This document shows, in pieces, positions 1-8,768 of a stretch of DNA of 64,000 bases. Under the pieces are notes generated by a model. It made no database searches. It was given only the letters and a program-made list of their open reading frames with translations, and was not told the origin of the DNA. Position 1 is the first letter of the stretch. The number at the start of each line of letters is the position of its first letter. Origin of the DNA: Lentzea albidocapillata subsp. violacea (lineage in GTDB: Bacteria > Actinomycetota > Actinomycetes > Mycobacteriales > Pseudonocardiaceae); the NCBI RefSeq assembly GCF_900100275.1, contig NZ_FNET01000004.1, positions 372,001 through 436,000 on the forward strand, written 5' to 3'. The translations under genes were made by a program, and so were the position numbers.

Positions 1-1267
1 CGGCCGGGTGCGAGAACAGGCAGTCCTCGACCTCGATGGACGAGACGTTCTCGCCGCCGGTGATGATCACGTCCTTCTTGCGGTCCGAGATCGTCAGGTA
101 GCCGTCCTCGTCGAAGAAGCCGCCGTCGCCGGTGTGGAACCAGCCGTCCTCGATCGCGTCCGCGGTGGACTCCGGGTTTTCCCAGTAGCCCTCCATGACG
201 ACGTTCGAGCGCGCCAGCACCTCGCCGTTCTCGGAGATCCGCAGCTGTGCGCCCAGCGCCGGCGCGCCCGCCCGTGACTGCTTCTTCGCCTTCTCCTCGC
301 CTTGCGGCCCTGGCTGGGCGCGATTGAACGTGAGCAGCGGCGCCGTCTCGGTCAGGCCGTAGATCTGCAGGAACTCCCAGCCGAGTTCCTCGGTCACGCG
401 CTGGATCGTGCGCGAGGGCGGCGGCGCACCGGCGCACACGATCCGTACGGTGTCACGGCCGGGGATCTCGCCGTCCCACGACGCAGCGGCGTCCAGCACG
501 GCGTTCCACACGGCCGGTGCGCCGCACATGAGCGTGACACCGTGGTCGCGCACACGGCGCAGGATCTCGGCGCCGTCGACCTTGCGCAGCACCACCTGTG
601 GCACACCGAGGCCCGCGAGCCCGAACGGCATTCCCCAGCCGTTGCAGTGGAACATCGGCAGCACGTGCATGTACACGTCGCCCTCCCACGCACGGGTGTG
701 CATGGCGAACGTAACCGCGTTGAGCCAGATGTTGCGGTGCGTCAACTGCACGCCCTTGGGGCGCGCGGTCGTGCCGGACGTGTAGTTGATGGTCGCCGTC
801 GCGTCCTCCGAGGGCGCGCTCCACGGCCGTGGCTCCACATCGAACCGAAGCAACGACTCCGACTCCTCGCCGAGCGTGAACCGGTGGCGCGCCACGACGT
901 CGTCCAGTTCCAGTTCCGGATCGACGAACAACGCCGAGGCGCCGCTGTGCTCGACGATGTACTTCACCTCGTCGGGGCGCAGGCGGAAGTTCACCGGCAC
1001 GCAGATCCGCCCGCTGCCGGGCAGCGCGTGCAGCAGTTCGAGCATCCGTGCGGAGTTGTGGCTGACGACGGCGACCCGTTCGCCCTCGCCGACGCCCAGT
1101 GCGTCGAACCCGGCCTGCCACGCGCGCACGCGGGTCGTCATCTCCGCGTACGTCGTCGTCGCGACCGGCTTCGCGGGCTGGTCCGGTTCGTCGATGGTCG
1201 CCGTCGTCGCCGCGAACGCGAACGACGCCCGGTCCAGAAAGTCGGTGGTGATCAGCGGTACGCGCAT
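1..1267 (-). CDS. Acyl-CoA synthetase (AMP-forming), C-terminus cut by window edge
   Basis: The reading frame starts at an ATG at 1267 and runs off the left edge, so about 422 codons are visible. It belongs to the AMP-binding (ANL) superfamily, which activates carboxylic acids to acyl-adenylates and passes them to CoA. The P-loop-like motif YTSGTTARPKGV lies near residue 160. The later motifs YGLTE, GYW, WFHTGDGG and the hinge region ISDRKKDVIITGGENVSS are all present, followed by the start of the small C-terminal domain. The N-terminus has the usual fatty-acid-CoA ligase layout, with no extra domain. Substrate cannot be read from sequence; a medium- or long-chain fatty acid is most likely. 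The sirtuin gene starts on the same strand just upstream, 10 bp away, so the two may be cotranscribed. Confidence 0.9.
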   Translation of the reverse strand, partial: MRVPLITTDFLDRASFAFAATTATIDEPDQPAKPVATTTYAEMTTRVRAWQAGFDALGVGEGERVAVVSHNSARMLELLHALPGSGRICVPVNFRLRPDEVKYIVEHSGASALFVDPELELDDVVARHRFTLGEESESLLRFDVEPRPWSAPSEDATATINYTSGTTARPKGVQLTHRNIWLNAVTFAMHTRAWEGDVYMHVLPMFHCNGWGMPFGLAGLGVPQVVLRKVDGAEILRRVRDHGVTLMCGAPAVWNAVLDAAASWDGEIPGRDTVRIVCAGAPPPSRTIQRVTEELGWEFLQIYGLTETAPLLTFNRAQPGPQGEEKAKKQSRAGAPALGAQLRISENGEVLARSNVVMEGYWENPESTADAIEDGWFHTGDGGFFDEDGYLTISDRKKDVIITGGENVSSIEVEDCLFSHPA

Positions 1268-1277
1268 GCGTCCGACC

Positions 1278-2087
1278 CTACGACCAGGTGCTCGGATCTC
1301 CCCAGGACGAGAATCGGCCTCCCCCGGATGGAGGAACGGAACTCAGGTCCGGCAGCACGTCCCCGACGGGTTCGTGCAGCACAACGGCCGCCACGGCGTC
1401 GTACGGCGTAGGTTCGGCGTTGCAGATGATGACCTGCGCACCGGCTTTGGCCGCGAGCGGCACAAGGCCCGCGGCGGGCTGTACCGACAGCGATGTTCCC
1501 GCCACCAGCAACACGTCGCAATCCAGGGCGGCGAGCCGGGCACGGCGCAGCACCTCGCCGTCGAGCTCCTGCCCGAACGAGACGGTGGCGGACTTGAGGA
1601 TTCCCCGGCAGCGCGGGCAGTCCGGCTCCTGCTCGCCCTCGGCCACGCGCTTCAACGCGTCCCGCATCGGGCCCGTGGCACCACATCCCAGGCACACGGT
1701 GGCATGCAGCGTGCCGTGCAGCTCCAGCACACGATGGGGATCGGAGCCCGCCTTCTGGTGCAGGCCGTCGATGTTCTGGGTGACCACGGTGCGCAACCGG
1801 CCGGACCGTTCCAGTTCCACCAGCGCCTTGTGCGCGGCGTTCGGCCTGGCCGTCCACACGGGACTGTCCAGCTTCGCCCGCCAGGCGAGCCTGCGCAGTT
1901 CCGCATCGGCGAGGTAGGCCTGCAGCGACGACCCGCGCCCGGCGTCGGCGTCGCGGGTCCACAGCCCGTCCGGTCCACGGAAGTCCGGGATGCCCGAATC
2001 GGTGGAGACGCCCGCCCCCGTCAGCACCGTGATCCGGTGCGCCGACGCGACCAGAGCGCGTGCCTCTGCGCACGCCTGGGAAGGCAT
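1278..2087 (-). CDS. NAD-dependent protein deacylase, sirtuin family
   Basis: A 269-residue SIR2-family protein, the normal size for a bacterial CobB-type enzyme. It removes acyl groups from lysines using NAD. The NAD-binding motif GAGVSTDSGIPDFRG is at about residues 24-38 and TQNIDGLHQKAG follows in mid-protein. The catalytic His is in ELHGTLH. Two Cys-x2-Cys pairs (CLGC and CPRC) form the structural zinc site. An acyl-CoA synthetase gene lies directly downstream; acyl-CoA synthetases are well-known targets of reversible lysine acylation in bacteria, so the pairing may be functional (inference). Start is the ATG at 2087. Confidence 0.93.
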   Translation of the reverse strand: MPSQACAEARALVASAHRITVLTGAGVSTDSGIPDFRGPDGLWTRDADAGRGSSLQAYLADAELRRLAWRAKLDSPVWTARPNAAHKALVELERSGRLRTVVTQNIDGLHQKAGSDPHRVLELHGTLHATVCLGCGATGPMRDALKRVAEGEQEPDCPRCRGILKSATVSFGQELDGEVLRRARLAALDCDVLLVAGTSLSVQPAAGLVPLAAKAGAQVIICNAEPTPYDAVAAVVLHEPVGDVLPDLSSVPPSGGGRFSSWGDPSTWS

Positions 2088-2104
2088 CGGTTCACACTAG
2101 TCCC

Positions 2105-2557
2105 GTGCGCAGCGCTGTGGGAGCCGCGATCGCGGCAGTGGGCTTGGTCACCACCATCGTCGGGACTTTCCTGCCGTGGCTGAAATCCGGATCGACCACG
2201 AGAGACAGTTACGAAGTGCTTTCGCTGCGTGATCTCGCCGGGTTGGACGGGGTGGCGGGCACCGTCGTGACGTCGGTCTGGGTGGGACTGACGCCGCTGG
2301 CGATGGTCACGATCGCGCTGTACGTGGTCCGATTTCCACGGTTTGCCGGGTGCGCCGCCATTCTCTTTGGCACGATCGGGGGAACCGTGGCCCTGGTTGC
2401 CACAGTCCAAGGGGACAGCAAGGGTGCGTTGGTCGGAATCAGCACCTCCGGACCAGTCACGACCCTTGCCGGTGCCGTACTGACGATCGTGGGGGCGATC
2501 ACGGTGCTCACCTCGACCAGGCGCAGCGCAGTGAGAACCTCAGGAGGGAACCCGTGA
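2105..2557 (+). CDS. Small integral membrane protein, unknown function
   Basis: About 150 residues with four likely membrane helices: one after a short N-terminus (AIAAVGLVTTIVGTFLPW), two in the middle and one near the C-terminus. The frame is open from 2060, but that would start inside the sirtuin gene; the GTG at 2105 begins a clean hydrophobic N-terminus and is preferred. The stop overlaps the GTG start of the next gene by four bases, so the two are probably translated together. I do not recognise a family with a known role; a short extracytoplasmic loop after the LPW turn is a common layout of actinobacterial envelope proteins. Confidence 0.72.
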   Translation: MRSAVGAAIAAVGLVTTIVGTFLPWLKSGSTTRDSYEVLSLRDLAGLDGVAGTVVTSVWVGLTPLAMVTIALYVVRFPRFAGCAAILFGTIGGTVALVATVQGDSKGALVGISTSGPVTTLAGAVLTIVGAITVLTSTRRSAVRTSGGNP

Positions 2558-4035
2558 GCTACCCAGGTGGTGGCGGCGACCAGTGGCAGCCGCAGAACAA
2601 CCCGTACGGGCAGCAGCCCCAGCAGGGCGGCTACCCGCAGCAGCCCCAGCAGCCGGGTGGCTACCCGCAGCAGGGCGGCGGCTATCCGCAGCAGGGTGGA
2701 TACCCCCAGACCGGGCCGCAGGGCTTCCCGCAGCAGGGCTACCCGCAGACGGGCCCGCAGGGCTTTCCCCAGCAGCCGTATGGCTACGCGCCGATGGGCG
2801 GCGAGCCGCCGAAGAAGAAGCGCACCGGCCTGGTGGTCACGGCCGTCGTCGCCGTGCTGCTGCTGATCGGCGGCGGTGTCACGTTCTTCGCGATGCAGAA
2901 GGCGGATCCGGCTGCCAACGCGGGCCAGGACTCCCCCGCCGTCGCGGCGAAGAACCTCGTCGAGCAGCTGGGCAGCGGTGACGTCGTCGGCATCATGGCC
3001 TCGCTGGCGCCGGCCGAGGCCGCGTTGTCGAAGGACTACATGGACTCGATGACGAAGGAGATGAAGCGTCTCGAGATCCTCAAGCCCGAAGCCGACCCGA
3101 ACAAGCTGAGCGGCGTCGAGTTCAAGAGCGAGAACATCAAGTTCGACGAGGCCAAGGCCGAGAAGATCAACGATCACCTCACCATCAACAAGCTGGTCGA
3201 GGGCAAGATCACGATCACCTCGGACGCGTCGAAGATCCCGCTCACCGACAAGCTCGTCGACGCGCTCGGTGACGACCTGAACCTCACCTCGTCGAAGTCC
3301 GAGACCTTCGACATCACCGCCGAGGTGCAGAAGCGCGGCACGCCGATCGGCATCGCGTCGATCAAGGTCGGCGACAAGTGGTACCCGAGCGCCTTCTACA
3401 CGATCGCCAACGCGGTCCTGGAGGAGGACAAGAAGAAGTGGCCGGCGCAGGGCATCGCGCCGCAGGGCGCGAGCTCGGCCGAGGACGCCGCGAAGCAGAT
3501 GGTGAACGCCGCGCTCGACGCCGACCTGACGAAGGTCATCGCGCTGCTGCCGCCCGACGAGGCCGGTGTGCTGCAGGACCTCGGCCCGCTGCTGCTGGCC
3601 GAAGCCGGCAAGCAGAAGCCGACCGGCGCCAAGCTGAACGCGCTGGAGACCGACGTCAAGGACGTGACCGGCGGCAAGCAGGTCACGGTCAAGAAGCTGT
3701 CGATCACCGCCGAGGGCGAGACGGTGACGATCACCCGCGAGGGTGACTGCTACGCGGCCGACGTGCCCGGCCAGGGCTCGCAGAAGCTGTGCGCGGACGA
3801 GATCACGCAACTGCTGCAGCAGCAGGGCGGCAAGAAGATCCCCGCCGAGGCCGTCGAGATCATCGGCCGGGTGGCCGGGTCGGTCATGAAGACCGGCGTC
3901 GGCGTCGTCTCCACCGAGGTCGACGGCAAGTGGTACGTCAGCCCGGTCCGCTCCTACTACGAGCTGGCCCTGTCGCTGTTCCGCGGCTTCGAGCCCAAGG
4001 ACGTCGACGCGCTGATCGCGCTGATCAAGAAGTAG
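2554..4035 (+). CDS. Membrane-anchored protein with Gln/Pro/Tyr-rich tail and duplicated outer domain
   Basis: A 493-residue protein starting at a GTG preceded by a strong AGGAGGG site. Residues 1 to about 90 are a low-complexity cytoplasmic tail of Gly-Tyr-Pro-Gln-Gln repeats, followed by basic KKKR and a single membrane helix (LVVTAVVAVLLLIGGGVTFF). The rest lies outside the cell. It consists of two copies of the same fold: each begins with an Ala-rich helix (SPAVAAKNLVEQL and SAEDAAKQMVNAAL) and ends with a GDKWYPS / DGKWYVS strand. This is like NTF2-type DUF4878 repeats, though I assign that weakly. A Cys pair (GDCYA and KLCAD) could form a disulphide. It is translationally coupled to the small membrane protein upstream. 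Function unknown; a cell-envelope role is inferred. Confidence 0.85.
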   Translation: MSYPGGGGDQWQPQNNPYGQQPQQGGYPQQPQQPGGYPQQGGGYPQQGGYPQTGPQGFPQQGYPQTGPQGFPQQPYGYAPMGGEPPKKKRTGLVVTAVVAVLLLIGGGVTFFAMQKADPAANAGQDSPAVAAKNLVEQLGSGDVVGIMASLAPAEAALSKDYMDSMTKEMKRLEILKPEADPNKLSGVEFKSENIKFDEAKAEKINDHLTINKLVEGKITITSDASKIPLTDKLVDALGDDLNLTSSKSETFDITAEVQKRGTPIGIASIKVGDKWYPSAFYTIANAVLEEDKKKWPAQGIAPQGASSAEDAAKQMVNAALDADLTKVIALLPPDEAGVLQDLGPLLLAEAGKQKPTGAKLNALETDVKDVTGGKQVTVKKLSITAEGETVTITREGDCYAADVPGQGSQKLCADEITQLLQQQGGKKIPAEAVEIIGRVAGSVMKTGVGVVSTEVDGKWYVSPVRSYYELALSLFRGFEPKDVDALIALIKK

Positions 4036-4050
4036 GTTCCCGCAGGTCCG

Positions 4051-4093
4051 CCACGGCCCTGTCACCCGCAACAGCGCGGTGACAGGGCCGTGG
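4051..4093 (+). terminator. Perfect 16-bp hairpin terminator
   Basis: Arms 4051-4066 and 4078-4093 are perfect inverted repeats (CCACGGCCCTGTCACC) around an 11-base loop. There is no T-run, as is normal for actinobacteria. It ends the two-gene membrane-protein unit upstream. Its second arm ends only 27 bases before the ATG of the next gene. Confidence 0.8.
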
Positions 4094-4119
4094 CAGTTCC
4101 GGGGCCGAACCTGGTGCCC

Positions 4120-5427
4120 ATGGACACTCAGGTTCTGATCATCGGCGCCGGCCCGACCGGCCTCACCCTGGCCCTCGACCTCTCCCGCCGCGGAGTCCCG
4201 TTCCGCATCGTCGACGCGGCGTCCGCGCCCTTCGCCGGCTCCCGCGGCAAGGGCCTCCAGCCGCGCAGCATGGAGGTCTTCCACGACCTGGGCGTGATCG
4301 AGCCCGTGCTGGCGTCCGGCCGGTTCGACCTGACCATGCGCGCCTACCGGGGCCGCGAGGTGCTGCGCGAGTGGGACGCGCACGAGGGCCGCCACCCCAC
4401 GGTCGAACGCCCGTACGCCCGCACCATGCTCATCCCGCAGTTCCGGGTCGAGCAGGTCCTGCGGGAAGCCCTCCCCCAGCCCGTCGAGTACGGGATGCCG
4501 CTGACGTCGTTCACCCAGGACGACTCCGGCGTGACGGCCGTTGTCGGCTCAGAGACCGTGCGGGCCAAGTACCTCGTCGGCTGCGACGGCGGCAAGTCGT
4601 TCGTGCGCAAGGAACTCGGCGTCCCGTTCGTCGGCGAGACCCACGCCGACCTGCGGATGTTCGTCGGCGACGTCCGGGTCTCCGGTCTCGGCCGCGACCA
4701 CTGGCACCAGTGGGGCAGCCGCGCCGACCGGTGGCTCGCCCTGTGCCCGCTGCCCGGCACGGACCTCTTCCAGTTCCAGGCCACCGGCGACGGTGAGGAC
4801 GAACCGTCGTTGGCTCTGTACCAGCGGATCGTCCGCGAGCGCACCGGCCTGGACGACGTGATCCTGCACGACGCGACATGGATGTCGTTGCACCGCACCA
4901 ACATCCGCATGGTGGACAGGTTCCGGACCGGCCGGGTGTTCCTCGCCGGTGACGCCGCGCACGTGCACTCCCCCGCCGGTGCGCAGGGCATGAACACCGG
5001 CATCCAGGACGCCTACAACCTCGGCTGGAAGCTGGGGATGGAGACACTGCTCGACACCTACGAGGCCGAGCGCAAGCCCGTCGCCGAGTGGCTGCTCGGC
5101 ATGACCACCGCGATCATGATGTCCGGCAACCCGTTCGAGCGCCGCGGTGACGAGACGCTGCAGCTCTCGCTGTCGTACCGGACGACGGAAGGCGAGGGGC
5201 TGCAGGCGGGTGACCGCATGCCCGACGGGATCACCGAGCAGGGCCGGATCTTCGACCTGCTGCGCGGCCCCGACTTCGTGACGCTCGACTTCCCCGGCGG
5301 CCCCGTGCTGGTGCGCCCGGACGGCTACGTCGCCGCGATCGGCCGGTCAGCGATCGACGCGTACTTCGGCGCGAACCCGGTCACGCAGCTGCACCACCGC
5401 CGGGTCGCTGCTCGGTCCGCCGCGTAG
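4120..5427 (+). CDS. FAD-dependent aromatic hydroxylase (PheA/TfdB class)
   Basis: A 435-residue class A flavoprotein monooxygenase. Members hydroxylate aromatic or polyketide rings using NAD(P)H and oxygen. The N-terminal Rossmann motif GAGPTG is at residues 9-14. The second FAD motif GDAAHVHSPAGAQGMNTG is near residue 285, and the YLVGCDGGKS motif lies between them. Family members often run to about 500 residues with a thioredoxin-like C-terminal domain. Here that domain is short and stops soon after VLVRPDGYVA, so it is reduced. The ATG at 4120 is chosen over an upstream in-frame GTG at 4090 because that codon sits in the terminator arm. The last 81 bases overlap the 3' end of the convergent AfsR-type gene. 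Confidence 0.87.
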   Translation: MDTQVLIIGAGPTGLTLALDLSRRGVPFRIVDAASAPFAGSRGKGLQPRSMEVFHDLGVIEPVLASGRFDLTMRAYRGREVLREWDAHEGRHPTVERPYARTMLIPQFRVEQVLREALPQPVEYGMPLTSFTQDDSGVTAVVGSETVRAKYLVGCDGGKSFVRKELGVPFVGETHADLRMFVGDVRVSGLGRDHWHQWGSRADRWLALCPLPGTDLFQFQATGDGEDEPSLALYQRIVRERTGLDDVILHDATWMSLHRTNIRMVDRFRTGRVFLAGDAAHVHSPAGAQGMNTGIQDAYNLGWKLGMETLLDTYEAERKPVAEWLLGMTTAIMMSGNPFERRGDETLQLSLSYRTTEGEGLQAGDRMPDGITEQGRIFDLLRGPDFVTLDFPGGPVLVRPDGYVAAIGRSAIDAYFGANPVTQLHHRRVAARSAA

Positions 5428-8136
5428 CCGTTCGGCCTCGTCCAGGGTGTTCCCCGCGCCGGCGGGATCGCCCTGGGCGAGCAGCCAGTCCGCGTACCAC
5501 TCCAGCACCATGGCACGGGCCGGGCCGTCAGCGCTCCTGTTGACGGTGTCGAGCGCCCGGCCGTGGTGCTCGCCCGCCTCGGCGAGCTGACCGAGGCGGG
5601 TCAGCGCCAGTCCCAGTCCGGCGTGGACGGTGGCGCGGAACTGGTTCGCGGGCGAGTCCTCCGTGGCGTCGAGCGCCTGCCGGTACAGCGTGACGGCCTG
5701 CTCGAAGTCACCGCGGAAGTACGCCATCTCACCGTAGGCCTGCGTGACCCGGGCCCGGTCCAGGTCGAGCGGGGATGGCGGCACCAGTTCCAGATCCGCA
5801 CGGGCGCCGGCGAGGTCGCCGATCCTGATCTTGACGCGCGCCGCCTGCATGAGCACGGACATCGGCACCAGCACCGACTCCGGCTCGCCCAGCTCGGCAG
5901 CCATCCGTCTCGCCTCGGAGACCGCCTGCAGGCCCTCGGCGAACGCACCCCGGTTGATCAGCACCATGACCAGGCAGGACAGCCCGAACATCACGGCCCA
6001 CCGGTCTCCCACCTCCCGGAACCCGCGCAGCGCCTCCCGGTACGCGGCCTCCGCCCGCGGCGCGGAGCCCTCGCTGAACTCACCGGCCACCAGCCCGCGG
6101 ACCAGCGCCGCGAACGCGCGCATCCACGCGTCCGGCGACCGTTCCAGCCGACCGGCCAGCACCTCAAGTCGTTCGGCCAGTGCGGTCTGACCCCAGACCT
6201 GACCGCTCGTCAGCATCAACGCGCACAGCGCCGTCGGGAGGTCCTCCTGCCACAACCGCTCCGCCGCGACGACGGCGGCCGGCGTGCCGAGCGAGGCCAG
6301 CACCTCCGAGAGCGGATCGTCCGGCGTGAGCGAAGCCCAGCGGCGGATCTCCTCGAACCGCTTGGTCATCACCAGCCAATGCCACGTGCGCGCGGCCATC
6401 ATGCGCCGCGCGACGGTCGGGTCGTGCCGGACCGCCCAAGCCTGCGCCGCGTCGAGGTTGGACCGTTCCACGTCGAAGACCTTCAACGCGTCCAGCTGCT
6501 CCGGGCCTCGCAGCAACGGTTCGTTCCGCTCGGCCAGCTCCACGTAGTAGGCGGCGTGCTTCGCCGGATCGGTTTGGCCCTGCTCCAACGCGTACTCGCG
6601 CACGGTCTCCAGCAGCCGGTAGCGCTCGCCCACGCGCACGACCAGCGACTTCTCCACGAGCGCGGCCAGCAGGTCCTCGGTGTCCCAGAGGTCCTGATCT
6701 TGTCGGACCTCCTGAGTACGTTGTGATGCAGGGGTTCCCGGCAAGGGGGTACCCCTGCGCGAGCCTGCCCCGCACACGAAATGCACCGCCGCGGCCGTCG
6801 CCCCACCGGCGAACACGGCCAGCCGCGCGAGCAACCCACGCTCGGCCTCGTCGAGCAGCTCCCAGCTCCAGTCGATCACCGCCCGCAACGTCCGGTGCCG
6901 CGCCGGCCCGGTCCGCGCGCCGCGGTCGAGCAACCGCAGCCGGCTGTCCACCCGCGACTCCAGCTGCGCCGCCGACAGCGACCGGGCCCGTGCCGCCGCG
7001 AGCTCCAAAGCGAGCGGAATCCCGTCCAGGGCAGCACAAACCCGCCGCACGACGTCGGGATCGAACGCCGACCCGACCCGCGCGGAGAACAACCGCACGG
7101 CGTGATCGAGGTCGAGCGGCGCCACGGGGCACACGACCTCGCCCGGAATCCCGAGCGGCTCGCGTGACGTCGCCAGGACGCGCGCGTCCGGCGCCTCGGC
7201 CAGCAGCCGGACGCACAGCGCCGCGGCCGCGTCCACGACATGTTCGCAGTTGTCGAGCACCACCAGCGACGACCCGAGCCGCGAGAACACCGGCGCCGCC
7301 AACGGGTTCGGGCCCAGGGCGGCGTCCAGTGCCGCCAGCGGTTCGGCCGCCGAGTCCAGCTCGACGAACCACGCCTGCGGCACCGACGCGGCGTGCGTCA
7401 GCGCGAGGCGTGTCTTGCCCACGCCGCCGAACCCGGTCAGCGTCACCAACCGGTTGTCGCGCAACAACGAGGCCAACGCGGCCAAGTCCGCGCCACGCCC
7501 GACGAACGATCCGACCGGCGCGGGCAGGTTCCCGCGCGCGACGCGTTCGCGCAGCACCGTCAGGTGGGCGGCCGCCAGCGCCTCACCGGGATCCACGCCC
7601 AGCTCGTCGGCCAGAGCCGTGCGAACGCGCGCGAACACCGCCAGCGCGTCCGACCGCCGTCCGGCGGCGTTCAGCGCCAGCATCAACCGGGCCTGCACGT
7701 CCTCGCGCAACGGATGCGCTGCCGCCAGCGCCTCCAGGCCCGCGAGGTCGTCGCGCAGCAACGCCAGCCGCACGGCCTCGTCGACCGCGAACGGTGCCTC
7801 CTCGAACGCCGCGCCACGCCACAACGCCGCATCACGCGTCCGCGAGAAGGCCTCGACATCGGTCGCCGCCTCCAGCCGGTACCCCGCCGCGTGCGACGAG
7901 ATCACGGCGGCACCGAGCACCCGCCGCAGCCTCGACACGAGCGACTGCAACGCCGCGGCACCGTCGACCGGTGGCTCGTCCGGCCACAGGTCGGCGATCA
8001 GCCGGTCCGGCGCGACGACGGTGCCAGGTTCCATCGCCAGCCGGATCAGCAGCCACCGCAGCCGCTTCCCGCGCACCTCGACCGGTGCGCCGTCCGCGGC
8101 CACGACCTGCAGCGGCCCGAGCACGTTGACCCGCAT
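5347..8136 (-). CDS. AfsR/SARP-type regulator: winged helix, BTAD, NB-ARC ATPase, TPR
   Basis: A 929-residue transcriptional regulator. Residues 1-90 form an OmpR-like winged helix (starting MRVNVLGPLQV) and residues 90-210 a bacterial transcriptional activator domain ending in ELGVDPGEAL. Then comes a STAND/NB-ARC ATPase with Walker A GFGGVGKT near residues 234-241 and Walker B LVVLDN. The C-terminal third is TPR-like helices. This architecture is known from Streptomyces AfsR, which controls secondary metabolism. Its ATG overlaps the stop of the ABC permease gene by one base, so ABC transporter and regulator are coupled. Residues about 459-479 are encoded by a palindromic insert that lies between the usual LLARLAVFAGG and LLAALVEKSLVV blocks. 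The frame is open to 8904, but the upstream part is antisense-like shadow of the permease. Confidence 0.9.
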   Translation of the reverse strand: MRVNVLGPLQVVAADGAPVEVRGKRLRWLLIRLAMEPGTVVAPDRLIADLWPDEPPVDGAAALQSLVSRLRRVLGAAVISSHAAGYRLEAATDVEAFSRTRDAALWRGAAFEEAPFAVDEAVRLALLRDDLAGLEALAAAHPLREDVQARLMLALNAAGRRSDALAVFARVRTALADELGVDPGEALAAAHLTVLRERVARGNLPAPVGSFVGRGADLAALASLLRDNRLVTLTGFGGVGKTRLALTHAASVPQAWFVELDSAAEPLAALDAALGPNPLAAPVFSRLGSSLVVLDNCEHVVDAAAALCVRLLAEAPDARVLATSREPLGIPGEVVCPVAPLDLDHAVRLFSARVGSAFDPDVVRRVCAALDGIPLALELAAARARSLSAAQLESRVDSRLRLLDRGARTGPARHRTLRAVIDWSWELLDEAERGLLARLAVFAGGATAAAVHFVCGAGSRRGTPLPGTPASQRTQEVRQDQDLWDTEDLLAALVEKSLVVRVGERYRLLETVREYALEQGQTDPAKHAAYYVELAERNEPLLRGPEQLDALKVFDVERSNLDAAQAWAVRHDPTVARRMMAARTWHWLVMTKRFEEIRRWASLTPDDPLSEVLASLGTPAAVVAAERLWQEDLPTALCALMLTSGQVWGQTALAERLEVLAGRLERSPDAWMRAFAALVRGLVAGEFSEGSAPRAEAAYREALRGFREVGDRWAVMFGLSCLVMVLINRGAFAEGLQAVSEARRMAAELGEPESVLVPMSVLMQAARVKIRIGDLAGARADLELVPPSPLDLDRARVTQAYGEMAYFRGDFEQAVTLYRQALDATEDSPANQFRATVHAGLGLALTRLGQLAEAGEHHGRALDTVNRSADGPARAMVLEWYADWLLAQGDPAGAGNTLDEAERLRGGPSSDPAVVQLRDRVRAEVRVDR
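6699..6758. repeat. Short palindromic element inserted in frame in the AfsR-type gene
   Basis: About 60 bp. It opens with CTTGTCGGACC (6699-6709) and ends in a hairpin with arms 6728-6739 (GCAGGGGTTCCC) and 6747-6758 (GGGTACCCCTGC), one mismatch, 7-base loop. The 11-base opening is repeated in the same orientation at 20712-20722, next to rsmB. The length is a multiple of three and leaves the host reading frame open. A REP- or MITE-like element is the most likely explanation. Confidence 0.45.
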
Positions 8137-8768
8137 CAGGCCCGCCGGACCCCGGCCACCACCGCGGCCGCCACGAGCGCGACGCCGACCGCCGCCGTCC
8201 CCAGCAGGGACAGCGACACCCTGTTGTGCCCCAGCGCGTCCAGCACCCACCCGAGCGGGGTGATCCGCCCCAGCGGGTACGTCAGCACCACCACCGAGAA
8301 CACCGCCAGCACAGTGCGCCCGATGGAGTCGAGGACAGGGCGGGCGAACAGCAGGCCCACCCCGACGCCGAGCAACGCACACCCAGTATGCGCGGCGAGT
8401 CCGACAAAAAATTCGCCTGCCGTGTACGGGTGGGGGTTCGTCACCACCGGCCACACCGCCGCCAGCACCGCCATGGCCATCGCGAACAACACCGCGACCA
8501 GCGCCGCGGCCGTCAGCACCCGCGGCCAGCCTCCGGCGTTCACCACGGTGATCTCGCGTCGCACCACGTCCTCGGACGTCGCCACCACGACGGCCATCCA
8601 CGCCGCGATCGGGTAGAGCAACGCCGACGAACCCGAATACGCCTCCAGTGGCTGCCCGGCGTCGCTGGAGAACAACATCCCCATCACCCCGAGGAACACC
8701 AGCAGCGGCGCCAGATACCGTTGCCCGCGCAGGACATCGGCCGCGAGGTACCGGACGAGGGCGATCAC
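8136..8768 (-). CDS. ABC transporter permease
   Basis: About 210 residues, almost all hydrophobic, with roughly six membrane segments. The GTG at 8768 overlaps the stop of the ABC ATPase gene by four bases (GTGA), which fixes the start; the longer open frame upstream is an antisense shadow. No known permease signature is visible, but position and topology match the small ABC-2 type permeases that pair with a single ATPase. The stop (TGA 8138-8136) shares a base with the ATG of the AfsR-type regulator. Cargo unknown. Confidence 0.75.
   Translation of the reverse strand: MIALVRYLAADVLRGQRYLAPLLVFLGVMGMLFSSDAGQPLEAYSGSSALLYPIAAWMAVVVATSEDVVRREITVVNAGGWPRVLTAAALVAVLFAMAMAVLAAVWPVVTNPHPYTAGEFFVGLAAHTGCALLGVGVGLLFARPVLDSIGRTVLAVFSVVVLTYPLGRITPLGWVLDALGHNRVSLSLLGTAAVGVALVAAAVVAGVRRA

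Noticed and set aside
302..1411. 369-residue plus-strand ORF over the acyl-CoA ligase
   Set aside because: The minus strand carries all ANL-superfamily motifs in one frame.
2209..4395. 728-residue ORF antisense to the membrane-protein pair
   Set aside because: It runs through two sense genes and a terminator and has no recognisable domain.
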